The notes under the pieces: model-generated | Database searches by the model: none | What the model saw: the letters and a program-made list of their open reading frames with translations, nothing else | Told to the model about the DNA's origin: nothing | Made by a program: the position numbers and the translations under genes | Shown: positions 1 to 8,756 of the stretch, in pieces | Numbering within the stretch: the first letter of the stretch is position 1 | Layout: the number at the start of each line of letters is the position of its first letter | Source: Candidatus Thiodiazotropha sp. (ex Myrtea sp. 'scaly one' KF741663) | GTDB lineage: Bacteria; Pseudomonadota; Gammaproteobacteria; Chromatiales; Chromatiaceae | Length of the DNA stretch: 64,000 nt | Assembly: GCA_025655555.1 (NCBI GenBank) | Contig: JAHXIQ010000003.1 | Location: forward strand, 479,626-543,625 | Direction of reading: 5' to 3'

Positions 1-272
1 AGTTGGATACGGACGGTGACGGCATCGGCGATGTCTGTGATCCGCTGACCGACTCCGATGGCGACGGTGTGGCTGATGCAGTGGACAACTGCCCGGCAAC
101 CCCGAATGCTGACCAGTTGGATACGGACGGTGACGGCATCGGCGATGTCTGTGATCCGCTGACCGACTCCGATGGCGACGGTGTGGCTGATGCAGTGGAC
201 AACTGTCCAGCAACCCCGAATGCTGACCAGTTGGATACCGACGGTGACGGTATCGGTGATGCCTGTGACGCA
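1..272 (+). repeat. 114-bp in-frame tandem repeat coding TSP3 units
   Basis: Copies begin at 1, 115 and 229 with a period of 114 bases (38 codons). The first two copies are nearly identical at the nucleotide level, while the third is partial and more diverged. The array continues off the left edge of the window. Near-identity at synonymous positions implies recent duplication or gene conversion. Confidence 0.9.
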
Positions 273-1211
273 GGTGGTAACAATGCACCGATAGCTTTAG
301 GCGACGGACCTTACGATGTCAGTGAAGATGCCATCCTGGATGTCAACGCAGCTAACGGTGTATTGGCCAACGATACGGATGCCGATCCTGCTGATACGCT
401 GACCGCTTCGCTGGTGTCTGGACCGAGTAACGGACGGCCTGGTACCTTTGTACTCAACGCCGATGGTTCTTTCCATTATGAGCCTGACGTGAACTACAAC
501 GGTTCTGATTCGTTTGTCTACGAAGTGAGTGACGGCACTGCAACGGCTCAGGCTACTGCGACCATCAACGTTATCTCTCAGAATGACGCACCGATTGCGG
601 TAGCTGACACCCTGACCATGACTGCGATGGGCTCCATGACTTTTGCAGCACCGGGTGTGTTGGGGAACGATCAGGATGTGGATCTGATACCTTATGATCC
701 ATCAGAGGTGTTCGCAGTCCGTGAGACCAACCCGAACCGCGGTAACATCACCGGTTGGCCGTTGAATGGGGATGAAACCACTGCCGGAGCAGATGGCACG
801 TTCACCTACAACTTCCCCAACGGTCGTGTCGGTGTCATCACCAACTTCAACTACCACGCTACGGATAGCATCGCCGATAGTAATACGGTGCAGGTGACCA
901 TACGTCGTGAGTTGTCGGTTAAGAAGGTTGAGTGTGAAAACGACACTGAGAACGGCGTCTGTAAGTGGGTGATCGAAGGTCGTATCTCTGGTGCAGTACC
1001 GAATGGTTCGATTATTGAGGCCAGATTGGTGCGTACCAATCAAGTCATTGGTACTCATACGGAGCAGGGCGGAGCTGCATGGCAGATTTCTCCAGAGAAC
1101 GCCATAATCCCGCAACCTGGTGATGTGATCGATGTTCGTGTCATTACCAACCTTGGTGATCCGGAAGCCGCAAATGCCTTTATCCTGGGCTTTCCGGTGA
1201 CGATCAAGTAG
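3..1211 (+). CDS. C-terminal part of a large exported TSP3-repeat/cadherin-like protein (5' truncated by window edge)
   Basis: The reading frame is open from the first bases, so the gene begins upstream and only its last 402 codons are visible. The N-terminal part consists of thrombospondin type 3-like calcium-binding repeats, with the DxDxDGxxD pattern and paired Cys in NCP and DxCD. It is followed from about residue 95 by a cadherin-like/VCBS-type domain ([10 protein letters not shown], then [22 protein letters not shown]) and a second bacterial Ig-like domain. The C-terminus (about 300-402) is a small beta-rich region with an [11 protein letters not shown] pair of cysteines and no membrane anchor. 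Family knowledge: such proteins are secreted Ca-binding adhesins or matrix proteins. It is near a type II secretion cluster and a second TSP3/Calx-beta protein. Exact function unknown. Confidence 0.8.
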   Translation: MDTDGDGIGDVCDPLTDSDGDGVADAVDNCPATPNADQLDTDGDGIGDVCDPLTDSDGDGVADAVDNCPATPNADQLDTDGDGIGDACDAGGNNAPIALGDGPYDVSEDAILDVNAANGVLANDTDADPADTLTASLVSGPSNGRPGTFVLNADGSFHYEPDVNYNGSDSFVYEVSDGTATAQATATINVISQNDAPIAVADTLTMTAMGSMTFAAPGVLGNDQDVDLIPYDPSEVFAVRETNPNRGNITGWPLNGDETTAGADGTFTYNFPNGRVGVITNFNYHATDSIADSNTVQVTIRRELSVKKVECENDTENGVCKWVIEGRISGAVPNGSIIEARLVRTNQVIGTHTEQGGAAWQISPENAIIPQPGDVIDVRVITNLGDPEAANAFILGFPVTIK

Positions 1212-1227
1212 TCCCACCCATGATGGA

Positions 1228-1260
1228 CAAACACCCCCGCCTCTGTGCGGGGTTGTTTGT
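1228..1260 (+). terminator. Rho-independent terminator after the TSP3 protein gene
   Basis: The stem is CCCCGC (1235-1240) with GCGGGG (1247-1252) and a 6-base loop. ACAAAC/GTTTGT arms flank the core, and a T-rich stretch follows. It lies 23 bases after the stop codon at 1211. Confidence 0.75.
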
Positions 1261-1319
1261 CTTAGGAAGAATATTTATCAATATGGTTTCTCAGGGATGA
1301 GCTGTGATAGGTGATGATT

Positions 1320-1955
1320 ATGAGAAATACGAGCATATCCAAAAATTCACTTGAGTCATTCGATGAACTTGAAGCTGTTAAGATGGAAATGGCGCATGAT
1401 CGCAGGGCTGTCATTCTCGTGGTGATGCTCTCTTTTCTTTGCGGTCTGACATTCGGCATTTTGAGTTCCTCAGTACTTGCTGATGAAGTGAATAAGCCGA
1501 TGATGAAAGGGCCGGCAACCGAGGAGGTGAAGGCAAAGTCCGAAGCAAAGTGGAAACCACCGGTTGCGCAACAGATGAAAGCGCCATCACCTATTGACAG
1601 TGAACAGTCGAAGAAAATCATGGAAGAGCGGGGCGTGGAGATTCTCAGTCTTCAAATGACTGCTGCCGGCTACATGATGGACTTCAGGTTTCGTGTGCTG
1701 GATGTGGATAAGGCGAAAATATTTTTCGACCAGAAGGTTAAGCCCTACCTGCATGTTTCCAAATCTAATGCTAAACTACCAGTTCCCATGGCCGCAAAAG
1801 TCGGCGCCTTTAGAGCGACAGACCGTGGGAAAAATATAAAACCTAATAAGATTTATTACATTGTCTTCGGCAATCCTGACGCCCATGTTAAAAGAGGCGA
1901 GAAGGTCACCCTTGTGTTGGGTGATTTCAAGGTTGAAGACATGACGGTGAATTAA
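1320..1955 (+). CDS. Membrane-anchored hypothetical protein
   Basis: Protein of about 211 residues with one N-terminal hydrophobic segment (about residues 28-50, RRAVILVVMLSF onward), which is either an uncleaved anchor or a long signal peptide. A Lys/Pro/Met-rich linker follows, then a compact C-terminal region (about 95-211) rich in beta-strand pattern. I do not recognise the family. Start choice: GTG at 1311, ATG at 1314 and ATG at 1320 are all in frame; 1320 has AGGTG at a normal distance. It lies between two large secreted repeat proteins on the same strand, so it could be an accessory envelope protein, but no function can be assigned. Confidence 0.65.
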   Translation: MRNTSISKNSLESFDELEAVKMEMAHDRRAVILVVMLSFLCGLTFGILSSSVLADEVNKPMMKGPATEEVKAKSEAKWKPPVAQQMKAPSPIDSEQSKKIMEERGVEILSLQMTAAGYMMDFRFRVLDVDKAKIFFDQKVKPYLHVSKSNAKLPVPMAAKVGAFRATDRGKNIKPNKIYYIVFGNPDAHVKRGEKVTLVLGDFKVEDMTVN

Positions 1956-2017
1956 TTCACCAAACATTTATTAGATAGGGGATAGCTCAATGATTATTTC
2001 TTCAAGAGACTATCCTT

Positions 2018-5000
2018 ATGTTTATACATCGTCATCTAAAAAAGTTGATTTGCTTGTTCGGTCTGGCCCTCGTTAACCCTGCTCAAGCAGTGTTAACGCC
2101 ATATACAGATGAGGCATCTTATCTGGCTGCTCTGGCGTCCTATGACACAATTCACGAGAGTTTTGAGACTGGAGCATGGACCAGTGTGCGTTTTTCCACA
2201 TCACTACCATCCGTGATGAATCTTGGGATAACTTGGGCCCCCATTGCAGAGTCAGGTCCATCGGCAAGGATTACATCATTTAATGGTGATTTTCACGACG
2301 GCGTCTATGAAATGTATACCTTAAATGTAAGTACATTTACACATGCTCTGCCGGATGGTTACACCTTATCGTCGGTGGCAACACTTTATGGGGTAGGTGG
2401 TTGGTTTCGTGGCTCCAGTACCAAACTATCGTTTACCTTGGATGGTACTACAGCAGTAGATTTTACTGGTGCAGATGCCACTGTCACGGGTTATAAGTTT
2501 CTAGGTTTTATTGAAACCGATGGCTTTAACAGCCTTGAGATAAGGACCAGTGATGAAATCATCGAAGAGAATACTTTCTGGTCTGATGATTTTAATATAG
2601 CCGCGGAGGTCGGAGCGTTTACAGATGGCGATGGAGACGGTGTTCCCGATCTGGTGGACAACTGTCCCATTAACGCGAATGCTGATCAGACGGATACCGA
2701 TGGTGACAGCCAGGGTGACGTTTGTGATACCGACGACGATGGAGACACGATCCTCGATACTTCTGATAACTGCCCCTTAACGGCTAACACCGATCAAGCG
2801 AATAATGATGGTGACAGTGCCGGCGATCTCTGTGACGCCGATGACGATAATGATACTGTCTCGGATGTGACAGATAATTGCCCGTTGACTGCCAACACCG
2901 ATCAGGCCGACAACGACAATGACGGTACTGGTGATGTCTGTGATTCAGATGATGACAACGACACCATTCTGGATGTCGCCGATAACTGCCCACTCAATGC
3001 GAATACCAATCAGGCTGATAACGATAGCGATGGTACTGGCGATGTTTGTGATGCGGATGACGACAATGACACGGTTTTGGATATCGACGACAACTGTCCG
3101 ATTATCGCCAATACCGATCAGGCCGATGCTGATGGCGACGGTATCGGTGACGTTTGTGATTCACTGACTGATTCTGATAATGATGGAATAGCCGATTCTC
3201 TGGATCTCTGTCCCGCTACACCCTTTGGTGAGTCGGTTGATGCCAATGGCTGCTCCCTGAGTCAGCTTGATTCCGATGGGGATGGTGTCAGTGATGCAAC
3301 TGATAACTGCCCAGTCAACGCGAATCCGACACAACTGGATACTGACAGCGACGGCCAGGGTGATGTCTGTGATACCGATGACGACGGTGATGGCGTGGCT
3401 GACGGTGTGGACAACTGCCCGATCAATGCCAATCCCACTCAGACGGATACCGACGGCGACGGTATCGGTGATGCCTGCGATGCGCTGACTGACTCCGATG
3501 GTGACAGTGTTGATGATTCGGTAGATAACTGCCCGGCCGTATCCAATGCGGGTCAGACCGACACGGACAGCGATGGTCAAGGCGACGCCTGTGATACCGA
3601 TGATGACAACGACACCATCCTGGACGGTGCCGACAACTGCCCACTTGATGCGAATACCAATCAGACAGATACGGACACTGATGGTATCGGTGACGCCTGT
3701 GATAGTGAGCAAGCAGTGATTCAATTTTCCACCGCCACCGCTAGCGTGGCTGAGAGTCAGACCAGTGTGACTTTTACCTTGCAGAGAAGTGCCAACCTGG
3801 CTGGAGCTGTCTCGGTTGACTATGCAACGGTAACGGGTGGAAGCGCCACAGCAGGGGGTGATTATACGGCTATTAGCCCCACTACCCTGAGCTTTGCTGA
3901 CGGTGAGGTCAGTCAGACATTTACTCTCACCCTGGGTCCGGACGTGGTCTATGAAGGAGATGAGACAGTTAATCTGGCGCTGAGTAACCCTCAGAATGCG
4001 CTATTGGGTGTTCAGGATACTGCGGTGTTAACCATCACGGAGGATGACCCCATACCGCCGGCAGGCACACTTCAATTCAGTGGTGCAACCTATTCAGTGA
4101 ATGAGAATGACAGCAGTGTTCTCATTACCGTCTCCCGCTCGGGCGGCAGTTTCGGTACGGTATCGGTAGATTATGCCACCAGTGATGCGACGGCGACGGC
4201 CGGCAGTGACTACACCGCCAGCACAGGTACCTTGAGCTTTCTGGATGGGGAGATCAGCAAAACTTTTTCAGTCAGTATCTTGAATGATACGACCTATGAA
4301 GGTGATGAAACAGCATTGCTCAGTCTCAGTAATCCGGTAGGTACGACCCTGGGTACGCTGGATTTTGCAGAGCTGACTATCACGGAGGATGACCCTGTTC
4401 CACCTGCCGGCAGTCTCCAGTTTAGTGGTAGTACTTACCTCGTTGCCGAGAACGTGGCAGCAGGCGAGGTGACGTTGACTGTGGTACGGACTGGCGGTGA
4501 TTCCGGTGCAGTCAGTGTCGACTATACATTCACAGACGGCAGCGCCACGGCTAGCAGTGACTATACGGCGGTGAACGGCACACTCAACTACGCGGATGGC
4601 ATTACCTCTGCTGTGATTACTGTGCCGATTAGTGACGATACGGTCTACGAGGGTGATGAAACCTTTGTCGTCAGTTTGAATACTGTCGTGGGTGCAGTGC
4701 TTGGTACGCCATCAATGGCGACAGTGACGATTGAGGAAGATGATCCGTTGCCACCTGCCGGTAGCCTGCAGTTCCTGGGCGCCAGTTTTATTCAAACAGA
4801 GGATGGTACGGCTGCGGCCATCGAAATCTCGCGCATTGGTGGTAGCAGTGGTGCGGCCAGTGTGGACTACGTCTCATCTGACGGTACTGCGAATGCAGGC
4901 AGTGATTACACCGCAACATCCGGCACACTCAACTTTGCTGATGGGCAGACATCGGCAACTTTCCCCCTGCCTATCACCGACGATTCTGTCTATGAGGGTG

Positions 5001-6289
5001 ACGAGACCGTCAATCTGACACTGTCAAACCCGGTTAATGCGTCATTGGGAAGCATTACGAGTGCCGTACTAACGATTGAGGAGAACGATCCCGTGCCACC
5101 GTCAGGCACACTGCAATTCTCCCAGGCTGGCTATACGGTAGCGGAGAATGGTGGAACGGCTGTCATTACTGTCTCCCGTAGTGGTGGCAGTACCGGTGCT
5201 GTATCGGTCTCCTATGCCACCAGTGACGGCAGTGCGACGGCCAGTACGGACTACACGGTTTCAACAGGAACCCTGAATTTCGCAAACGGGGAAATCAGCA
5301 AGACTTTCAATGTTCCGATCATTGACGATGTACAGTATGAAGGTGACGAGACCGTTCAGTTATCACTTTCGAACCCTGTCGGCACATTACTGGGTAGTCA
5401 GGTGAATGCGGTCTTAACGATCAACGAGAATGATGCCGCGCCATCATCCGGTGCAATCGGCTTTAGCCCGGTCTCCTACACGGTCATGGAAAACCAGACA
5501 AGCGTCTCGCTCACTGTCTCTCGTAGCGGAGGCAGTAACGGTGCCGTGAGTGTGGATTACTCGACGATTGACGGCTCTGCAAGTGCTTCAAATGACTATG
5601 CGTTTACGACTGGTACGGTCAATTTCGCCAATGGAGACATGGTGGATAAGACGATTACGGTCAATATCCTGGATGACTCGACATTTGAAGGTGACGAAAC
5701 CTTTAGCGTGAAACTGAGTAACGCGACGGGTGGTGCGAGTCTTTCTGCAGATAGTCAAGCTGCTGTGGTGATACAGGAAGATGAGCCGCAACCGCCTGCC
5801 GGAACGATCGGCTTCACAATTACGGATATCTCTGTGACTGAAGGTAATCAGACACTGGATGTAAAAGTGAGCCGAACTGGCGGTAGTTTTGGTGTAGTCA
5901 GCGTCGACTTCAGTCTGACCGGTGGCAGTGCCACGATTGGCTCTGACTTCAGTGTGACATCTGGCACCATTACCTTCGGTGATGGTGATACTACCGACAG
6001 GACCATTGTCATTACTATTCTTGATGACACCGCCAGTGAAGGGGATGAGACCATAGCTATCACCCTCACGAACGCTACAGGTGGTGCACAAATTGATTTG
6101 AACGGTGAAACCGTAACGGTCACGATCACCCAGAGTGATCAACCGGTAGTGACCGTAAGCGGTGGTGGAGGAGGTGGTAGTGTCGGTCCGCTAGTGATGG
6201 CGATACTGCTGTTTTATTACTTAATGGTTCTCTATTCGCGGAATGGCCTGATGCGCCATTCCAAGACAAGAGGTCGTGTTAGAAGGTAA
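2018..6289 (+). CDS. Large exported TSP3/Calx-beta repeat protein with GlyGly-CTERM-like tail
   Basis: 1423 residues. A signal peptide (about 1-24, ending NPAQA) precedes an N-terminal globular domain (about 25-200). Next come roughly ten thrombospondin type 3 repeats (about 205-570), then seven Calx-beta domains in tandem (each starting LQFSG/IGFS and ending in a DETxxxxLSNP segment), to about 1385. The C-terminus is a Gly run (GGGGGG), one hydrophobic helix and an Arg-rich end (RGRVRR). That tripartite tail is the layout of GlyGly-CTERM signals, which are processed by rhombosortase after type II secretion (family knowledge). The type II cluster at 13.7-24 kb fits such export; no rhombosortase gene is visible in this window. 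The next gene starts 6 bases downstream, suggesting co-transcription. Probably a calcium-binding surface or matrix protein. Confidence 0.85.
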   Translation: MFIHRHLKKLICLFGLALVNPAQAVLTPYTDEASYLAALASYDTIHESFETGAWTSVRFSTSLPSVMNLGITWAPIAESGPSARITSFNGDFHDGVYEMYTLNVSTFTHALPDGYTLSSVATLYGVGGWFRGSSTKLSFTLDGTTAVDFTGADATVTGYKFLGFIETDGFNSLEIRTSDEIIEENTFWSDDFNIAAEVGAFTDGDGDGVPDLVDNCPINANADQTDTDGDSQGDVCDTDDDGDTILDTSDNCPLTANTDQANNDGDSAGDLCDADDDNDTVSDVTDNCPLTANTDQADNDNDGTGDVCDSDDDNDTILDVADNCPLNANTNQADNDSDGTGDVCDADDDNDTVLDIDDNCPIIANTDQADADGDGIGDVCDSLTDSDNDGIADSLDLCPATPFGESVDANGCSLSQLDSDGDGVSDATDNCPVNANPTQLDTDSDGQGDVCDTDDDGDGVADGVDNCPINANPTQTDTDGDGIGDACDALTDSDGDSVDDSVDNCPAVSNAGQTDTDSDGQGDACDTDDDNDTILDGADNCPLDANTNQTDTDTDGIGDACDSEQAVIQFSTATASVAESQTSVTFTLQRSANLAGAVSVDYATVTGGSATAGGDYTAISPTTLSFADGEVSQTFTLTLGPDVVYEGDETVNLALSNPQNALLGVQDTAVLTITEDDPIPPAGTLQFSGATYSVNENDSSVLITVSRSGGSFGTVSVDYATSDATATAGSDYTASTGTLSFLDGEISKTFSVSILNDTTYEGDETALLSLSNPVGTTLGTLDFAELTITEDDPVPPAGSLQFSGSTYLVAENVAAGEVTLTVVRTGGDSGAVSVDYTFTDGSATASSDYTAVNGTLNYADGITSAVITVPISDDTVYEGDETFVVSLNTVVGAVLGTPSMATVTIEEDDPLPPAGSLQFLGASFIQTEDGTAAAIEISRIGGSSGAASVDYVSSDGTANAGSDYTATSGTLNFADGQTSATFPLPITDDSVYEGDETVNLTLSNPVNASLGSITSAVLTIEENDPVPPSGTLQFSQAGYTVAENGGTAVITVSRSGGSTGAVSVSYATSDGSATASTDYTVSTGTLNFANGEISKTFNVPIIDDVQYEGDETVQLSLSNPVGTLLGSQVNAVLTINENDAAPSSGAIGFSPVSYTVMENQTSVSLTVSRSGGSNGAVSVDYSTIDGSASASNDYAFTTGTVNFANGDMVDKTITVNILDDSTFEGDETFSVKLSNATGGASLSADSQAAVVIQEDEPQPPAGTIGFTITDISVTEGNQTLDVKVSRTGGSFGVVSVDFSLTGGSATIGSDFSVTSGTITFGDGDTTDRTIVITILDDTASEGDETIAITLTNATGGAQIDLNGETVTVTITQSDQPVVTVSGGGGGGSVGPLVMAILLFYYLMVLYSRNGLMRHSKTRGRVRR

Positions 6290-6295
6290 ATTGAT

Positions 6296-7069
6296 ATGGC
6301 TACGAATGCTTTGAAATTTCTCAGTACTGGCGTTGCTATGGCCCTGGCTATCAGCAGCAACAGCCTGTTTGCTGGTGATTCGCGAGATTTTGAGGCATTT
6401 GATGTCCAAAAAATGAGCCAGCCGATCAAAATGGACTGCGTTCATCAGCACGCCAGATTCTTGCCTTCAATTGGAGGCTCTAATAAAGATGGACTGCAAA
6501 AAGTAGCCATGAATATGAGTGGCCACGACATGCAAGACCACAGTATGCATCAGCAGATGATGTCGAGTGCGAGTTATAGCGTCTCTCGTTCTGAATATAC
6601 TATTCCAGATGTTGTCTTGACCTCGGATAAGGGGGAAAAGAAAAGCATTATCGATGTACTTAACAGCGATAAACCGGTCATGTTGAATTTCATCTTTACC
6701 ACTTGTACCACAATCTGTCCCGTTCTCTCTGCCAGTTTTAGCCAGGTACAAGAGGTGCTTGGAGATGAGAAGGATGATATATCCATGGTTTCCATTTCCA
6801 TCGATCCCGAATATGATACAGCAGATAAGCTTTCGGCATATGCCCAAAGGTTTGAAGCAGGGTCACAGTGGGAATTCTTTACCGGCACGTTGAATGATGT
6901 TGTTGCCGTAGAGAAGGCATTCGATATTTTTCGTGGTTCAAAGATGAATCATGAACCTATCACACTGATACGGACAAATACTGACCAACCCTGGTTGAGG
7001 ATCTATGGACTGGCAAATGCCGGCGATATAGTTACTGAATACAGGAAGTTGGCTACACATGCTGAATAG
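6296..7069 (+). CDS. SCO1/SenC-family periplasmic thioredoxin-fold protein
   Basis: 257 residues with a signal peptide (about 1-26, ending NSLFA). A Met/His-rich stretch (HDMQDHSMHQQMM, about residues 80-95) resembles copper-binding linkers. The SCO fold follows, with the CxxxCP motif (TTCTTICP, about 138-145) and the distal His in MNHEP (about 220). SCO proteins bind copper and handle CuA-site assembly or thiol-disulfide exchange. The gene is 6 bases after the repeat protein and overlaps the following cytochrome gene by 11 bases, so all three likely form one transcript. No cytochrome oxidase gene is nearby, so a redox-sensing role with the adjacent cytochrome/kinase pair is an alternative to oxidase maturation. 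Confidence 0.85.
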   Translation: MATNALKFLSTGVAMALAISSNSLFAGDSRDFEAFDVQKMSQPIKMDCVHQHARFLPSIGGSNKDGLQKVAMNMSGHDMQDHSMHQQMMSSASYSVSRSEYTIPDVVLTSDKGEKKSIIDVLNSDKPVMLNFIFTTCTTICPVLSASFSQVQEVLGDEKDDISMVSISIDPEYDTADKLSAYAQRFEAGSQWEFFTGTLNDVVAVEKAFDIFRGSKMNHEPITLIRTNTDQPWLRIYGLANAGDIVTEYRKLATHAE

Positions 7070-8705
7070 TTTTTTTTTTCTAAGCGGAGCATTAAGATCT
7101 TCGGTTATTATTTTACTGCTTTGTTTTATCGCAATTGAAAGCAGTGCCGAAGAGGGTAAATCTGTAGATTCAAATTACCTATTAGGGGAAAGGATCTACA
7201 AAGAGGGCCTTTCAGCAAATAATAAATTCATTCCCACAACGATTCTTGGTGATATCAAGGTTACGGGTGAGCAAGTAATCTGCGCTTCATGCCACAGGAA
7301 AAGTGGAATGGGTACAACTGAGGGACAACAGGTAGTTCCTGCCGTTGCCGGAAATGTACTGTTCAAGCCGTTGCAACTGCCTACGAGCAAGCCCCCCGCG
7401 CCACCGCTCCTGAGGCCGGCGTATACTAGAGAATCTTTGAAAACCGCGTTAATCACGGGTATAGATGCCAATGGCAATGTGCTCGACCCATTCATGCCCC
7501 GTTATGAGATCAGTGATAGCGAACTGGATAGCCTTATTGTCTATTTGAATTCTCTTTCAGCTACCCCCGATCCTGGCGTTTCAGAGACAGATATTTATTT
7601 TTCGACAATCGTGATTGATGGTGTTGATGAGTCGAGAAATACAGCAATGCTTGATGTCTTTGATGCGTATATCCAGCAGAAGAATATTGAGACTCGAAAT
7701 GAATCCTCGAGGGCTCAAAACGCACCATGGCATAAAGAATGGATAATGAATACCTACCGAAAATGGAAATTACAGGTATGGAGATTAAAAGGAAGCAGTG
7801 ATACCTGGGCTGATCAACTGGAAGAATACTATCAGACCCAGCCGGTATTTGCGGTTCTTAACGGCCTTGTTGACGATAGCTTTGGCCCCATCCATCGGTT
7901 TTGTGAGGACAATGGTATACCTTGTCTATTTCCGACGACGATGTTGCCCACTTTGGATGAAAATGATTTTTATACACTCTATATGAACAGGGGGTATATC
8001 TTTGAGGGTGAAACCCTGGCGTCGCATTTAAATAGTGAATATTCAAAAAAGCGCGTGCTTCATATCGCTGACACAAAAAATAGAAATGCTTCATTTTCCG
8101 CATATGGTTTACGAGCAAACCTGCATAACCCGGATTATAGTTTTTATGATCAGGGCTGTGACATTGTCAAAGCGCCGGAGTGGGAGACAATCCGCAAATT
8201 TGAGGTAATCGCAATACACGCAGATCAACAATGTACTGATCAGCTACTCAATGCACTTTCAGAGCGAGAGAACAAAACGACTATATTTCTTTCGACGAGG
8301 CTTTATGGTGTCTCTCTCGATAACATACCCAAGGACCTGAGACAGAAAACAAGATTTGTCCATACTCATGAAATGCCAAGCAAAATCAATCGATTGCTGG
8401 CGAGATCTACAGGGTGGTTCAAGCATAAACGGATTCTAAATCCTGAAGAAAAAGAGGTTCAGGCCAACGCTTACTTTTCACTGAAGGTTGCTGGTGACGC
8501 CCTAAAACACATAAGAGGTTATTTTTTTAGAGATTACTTTATTGAAAAGATTGAACACACCATAGACGATGTGCCATACACTTCTATCTACCCAAGGCTG
8601 AGTCTTGCCCCAGGTCAGCGATTTAGTTCACGTGGATATTACATTGCTAAGATAGACGAAAAGAGAAATCGCCTGGCCAAGATCACTGAGTGGCAAGCGC
8701 CATGA
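7059..8705 (+). CDS. Cytochrome c domain fused to a periplasmic-binding-protein-like domain
   Basis: 548 residues. An N-terminal hydrophobic signal (about 13-29) is followed by a class I cytochrome c-type domain. Its single heme motif is CASCH (about 74-78), with a candidate axial Met in FMPRYE (about 149). From about residue 180 onward the protein resembles a type I periplasmic binding protein (alternating alpha/beta, with segments such as FAVLNGLVDDSFGPIHRFCEDNGIPC). I infer a heme-bearing periplasmic ligand or redox sensor. It starts inside the end of the SCO gene (ATG upstream of the SCO stop) and is followed 51 bases later by a membrane sensor kinase, which suggests a signalling unit. 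A T10 run lies at codons 4-7 (7070-7079), a potential slippage site. Confidence 0.7.
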   Translation: MLNSFFFLSGALRSSVIILLLCFIAIESSAEEGKSVDSNYLLGERIYKEGLSANNKFIPTTILGDIKVTGEQVICASCHRKSGMGTTEGQQVVPAVAGNVLFKPLQLPTSKPPAPPLLRPAYTRESLKTALITGIDANGNVLDPFMPRYEISDSELDSLIVYLNSLSATPDPGVSETDIYFSTIVIDGVDESRNTAMLDVFDAYIQQKNIETRNESSRAQNAPWHKEWIMNTYRKWKLQVWRLKGSSDTWADQLEEYYQTQPVFAVLNGLVDDSFGPIHRFCEDNGIPCLFPTTMLPTLDENDFYTLYMNRGYIFEGETLASHLNSEYSKKRVLHIADTKNRNASFSAYGLRANLHNPDYSFYDQGCDIVKAPEWETIRKFEVIAIHADQQCTDQLLNALSERENKTTIFLSTRLYGVSLDNIPKDLRQKTRFVHTHEMPSKINRLLARSTGWFKHKRILNPEEKEVQANAYFSLKVAGDALKHIRGYFFRDYFIEKIEHTIDDVPYTSIYPRLSLAPGQRFSSRGYYIAKIDEKRNRLAKITEWQAP

Positions 8706-8756
8706 TAAGAAAAACTGTGAAGAAGTTTTACTTTTCAGATTGGCAAAGGTCTTTAA

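Noticed and set aside
2784..3724. Several long open frames on both strands within TSP3 repeats
   Set aside because: They are shadows of low-complexity Asp/Gly-rich codons in the real plus-strand frame, with repetitive His/Arg-rich translations and no RBS.
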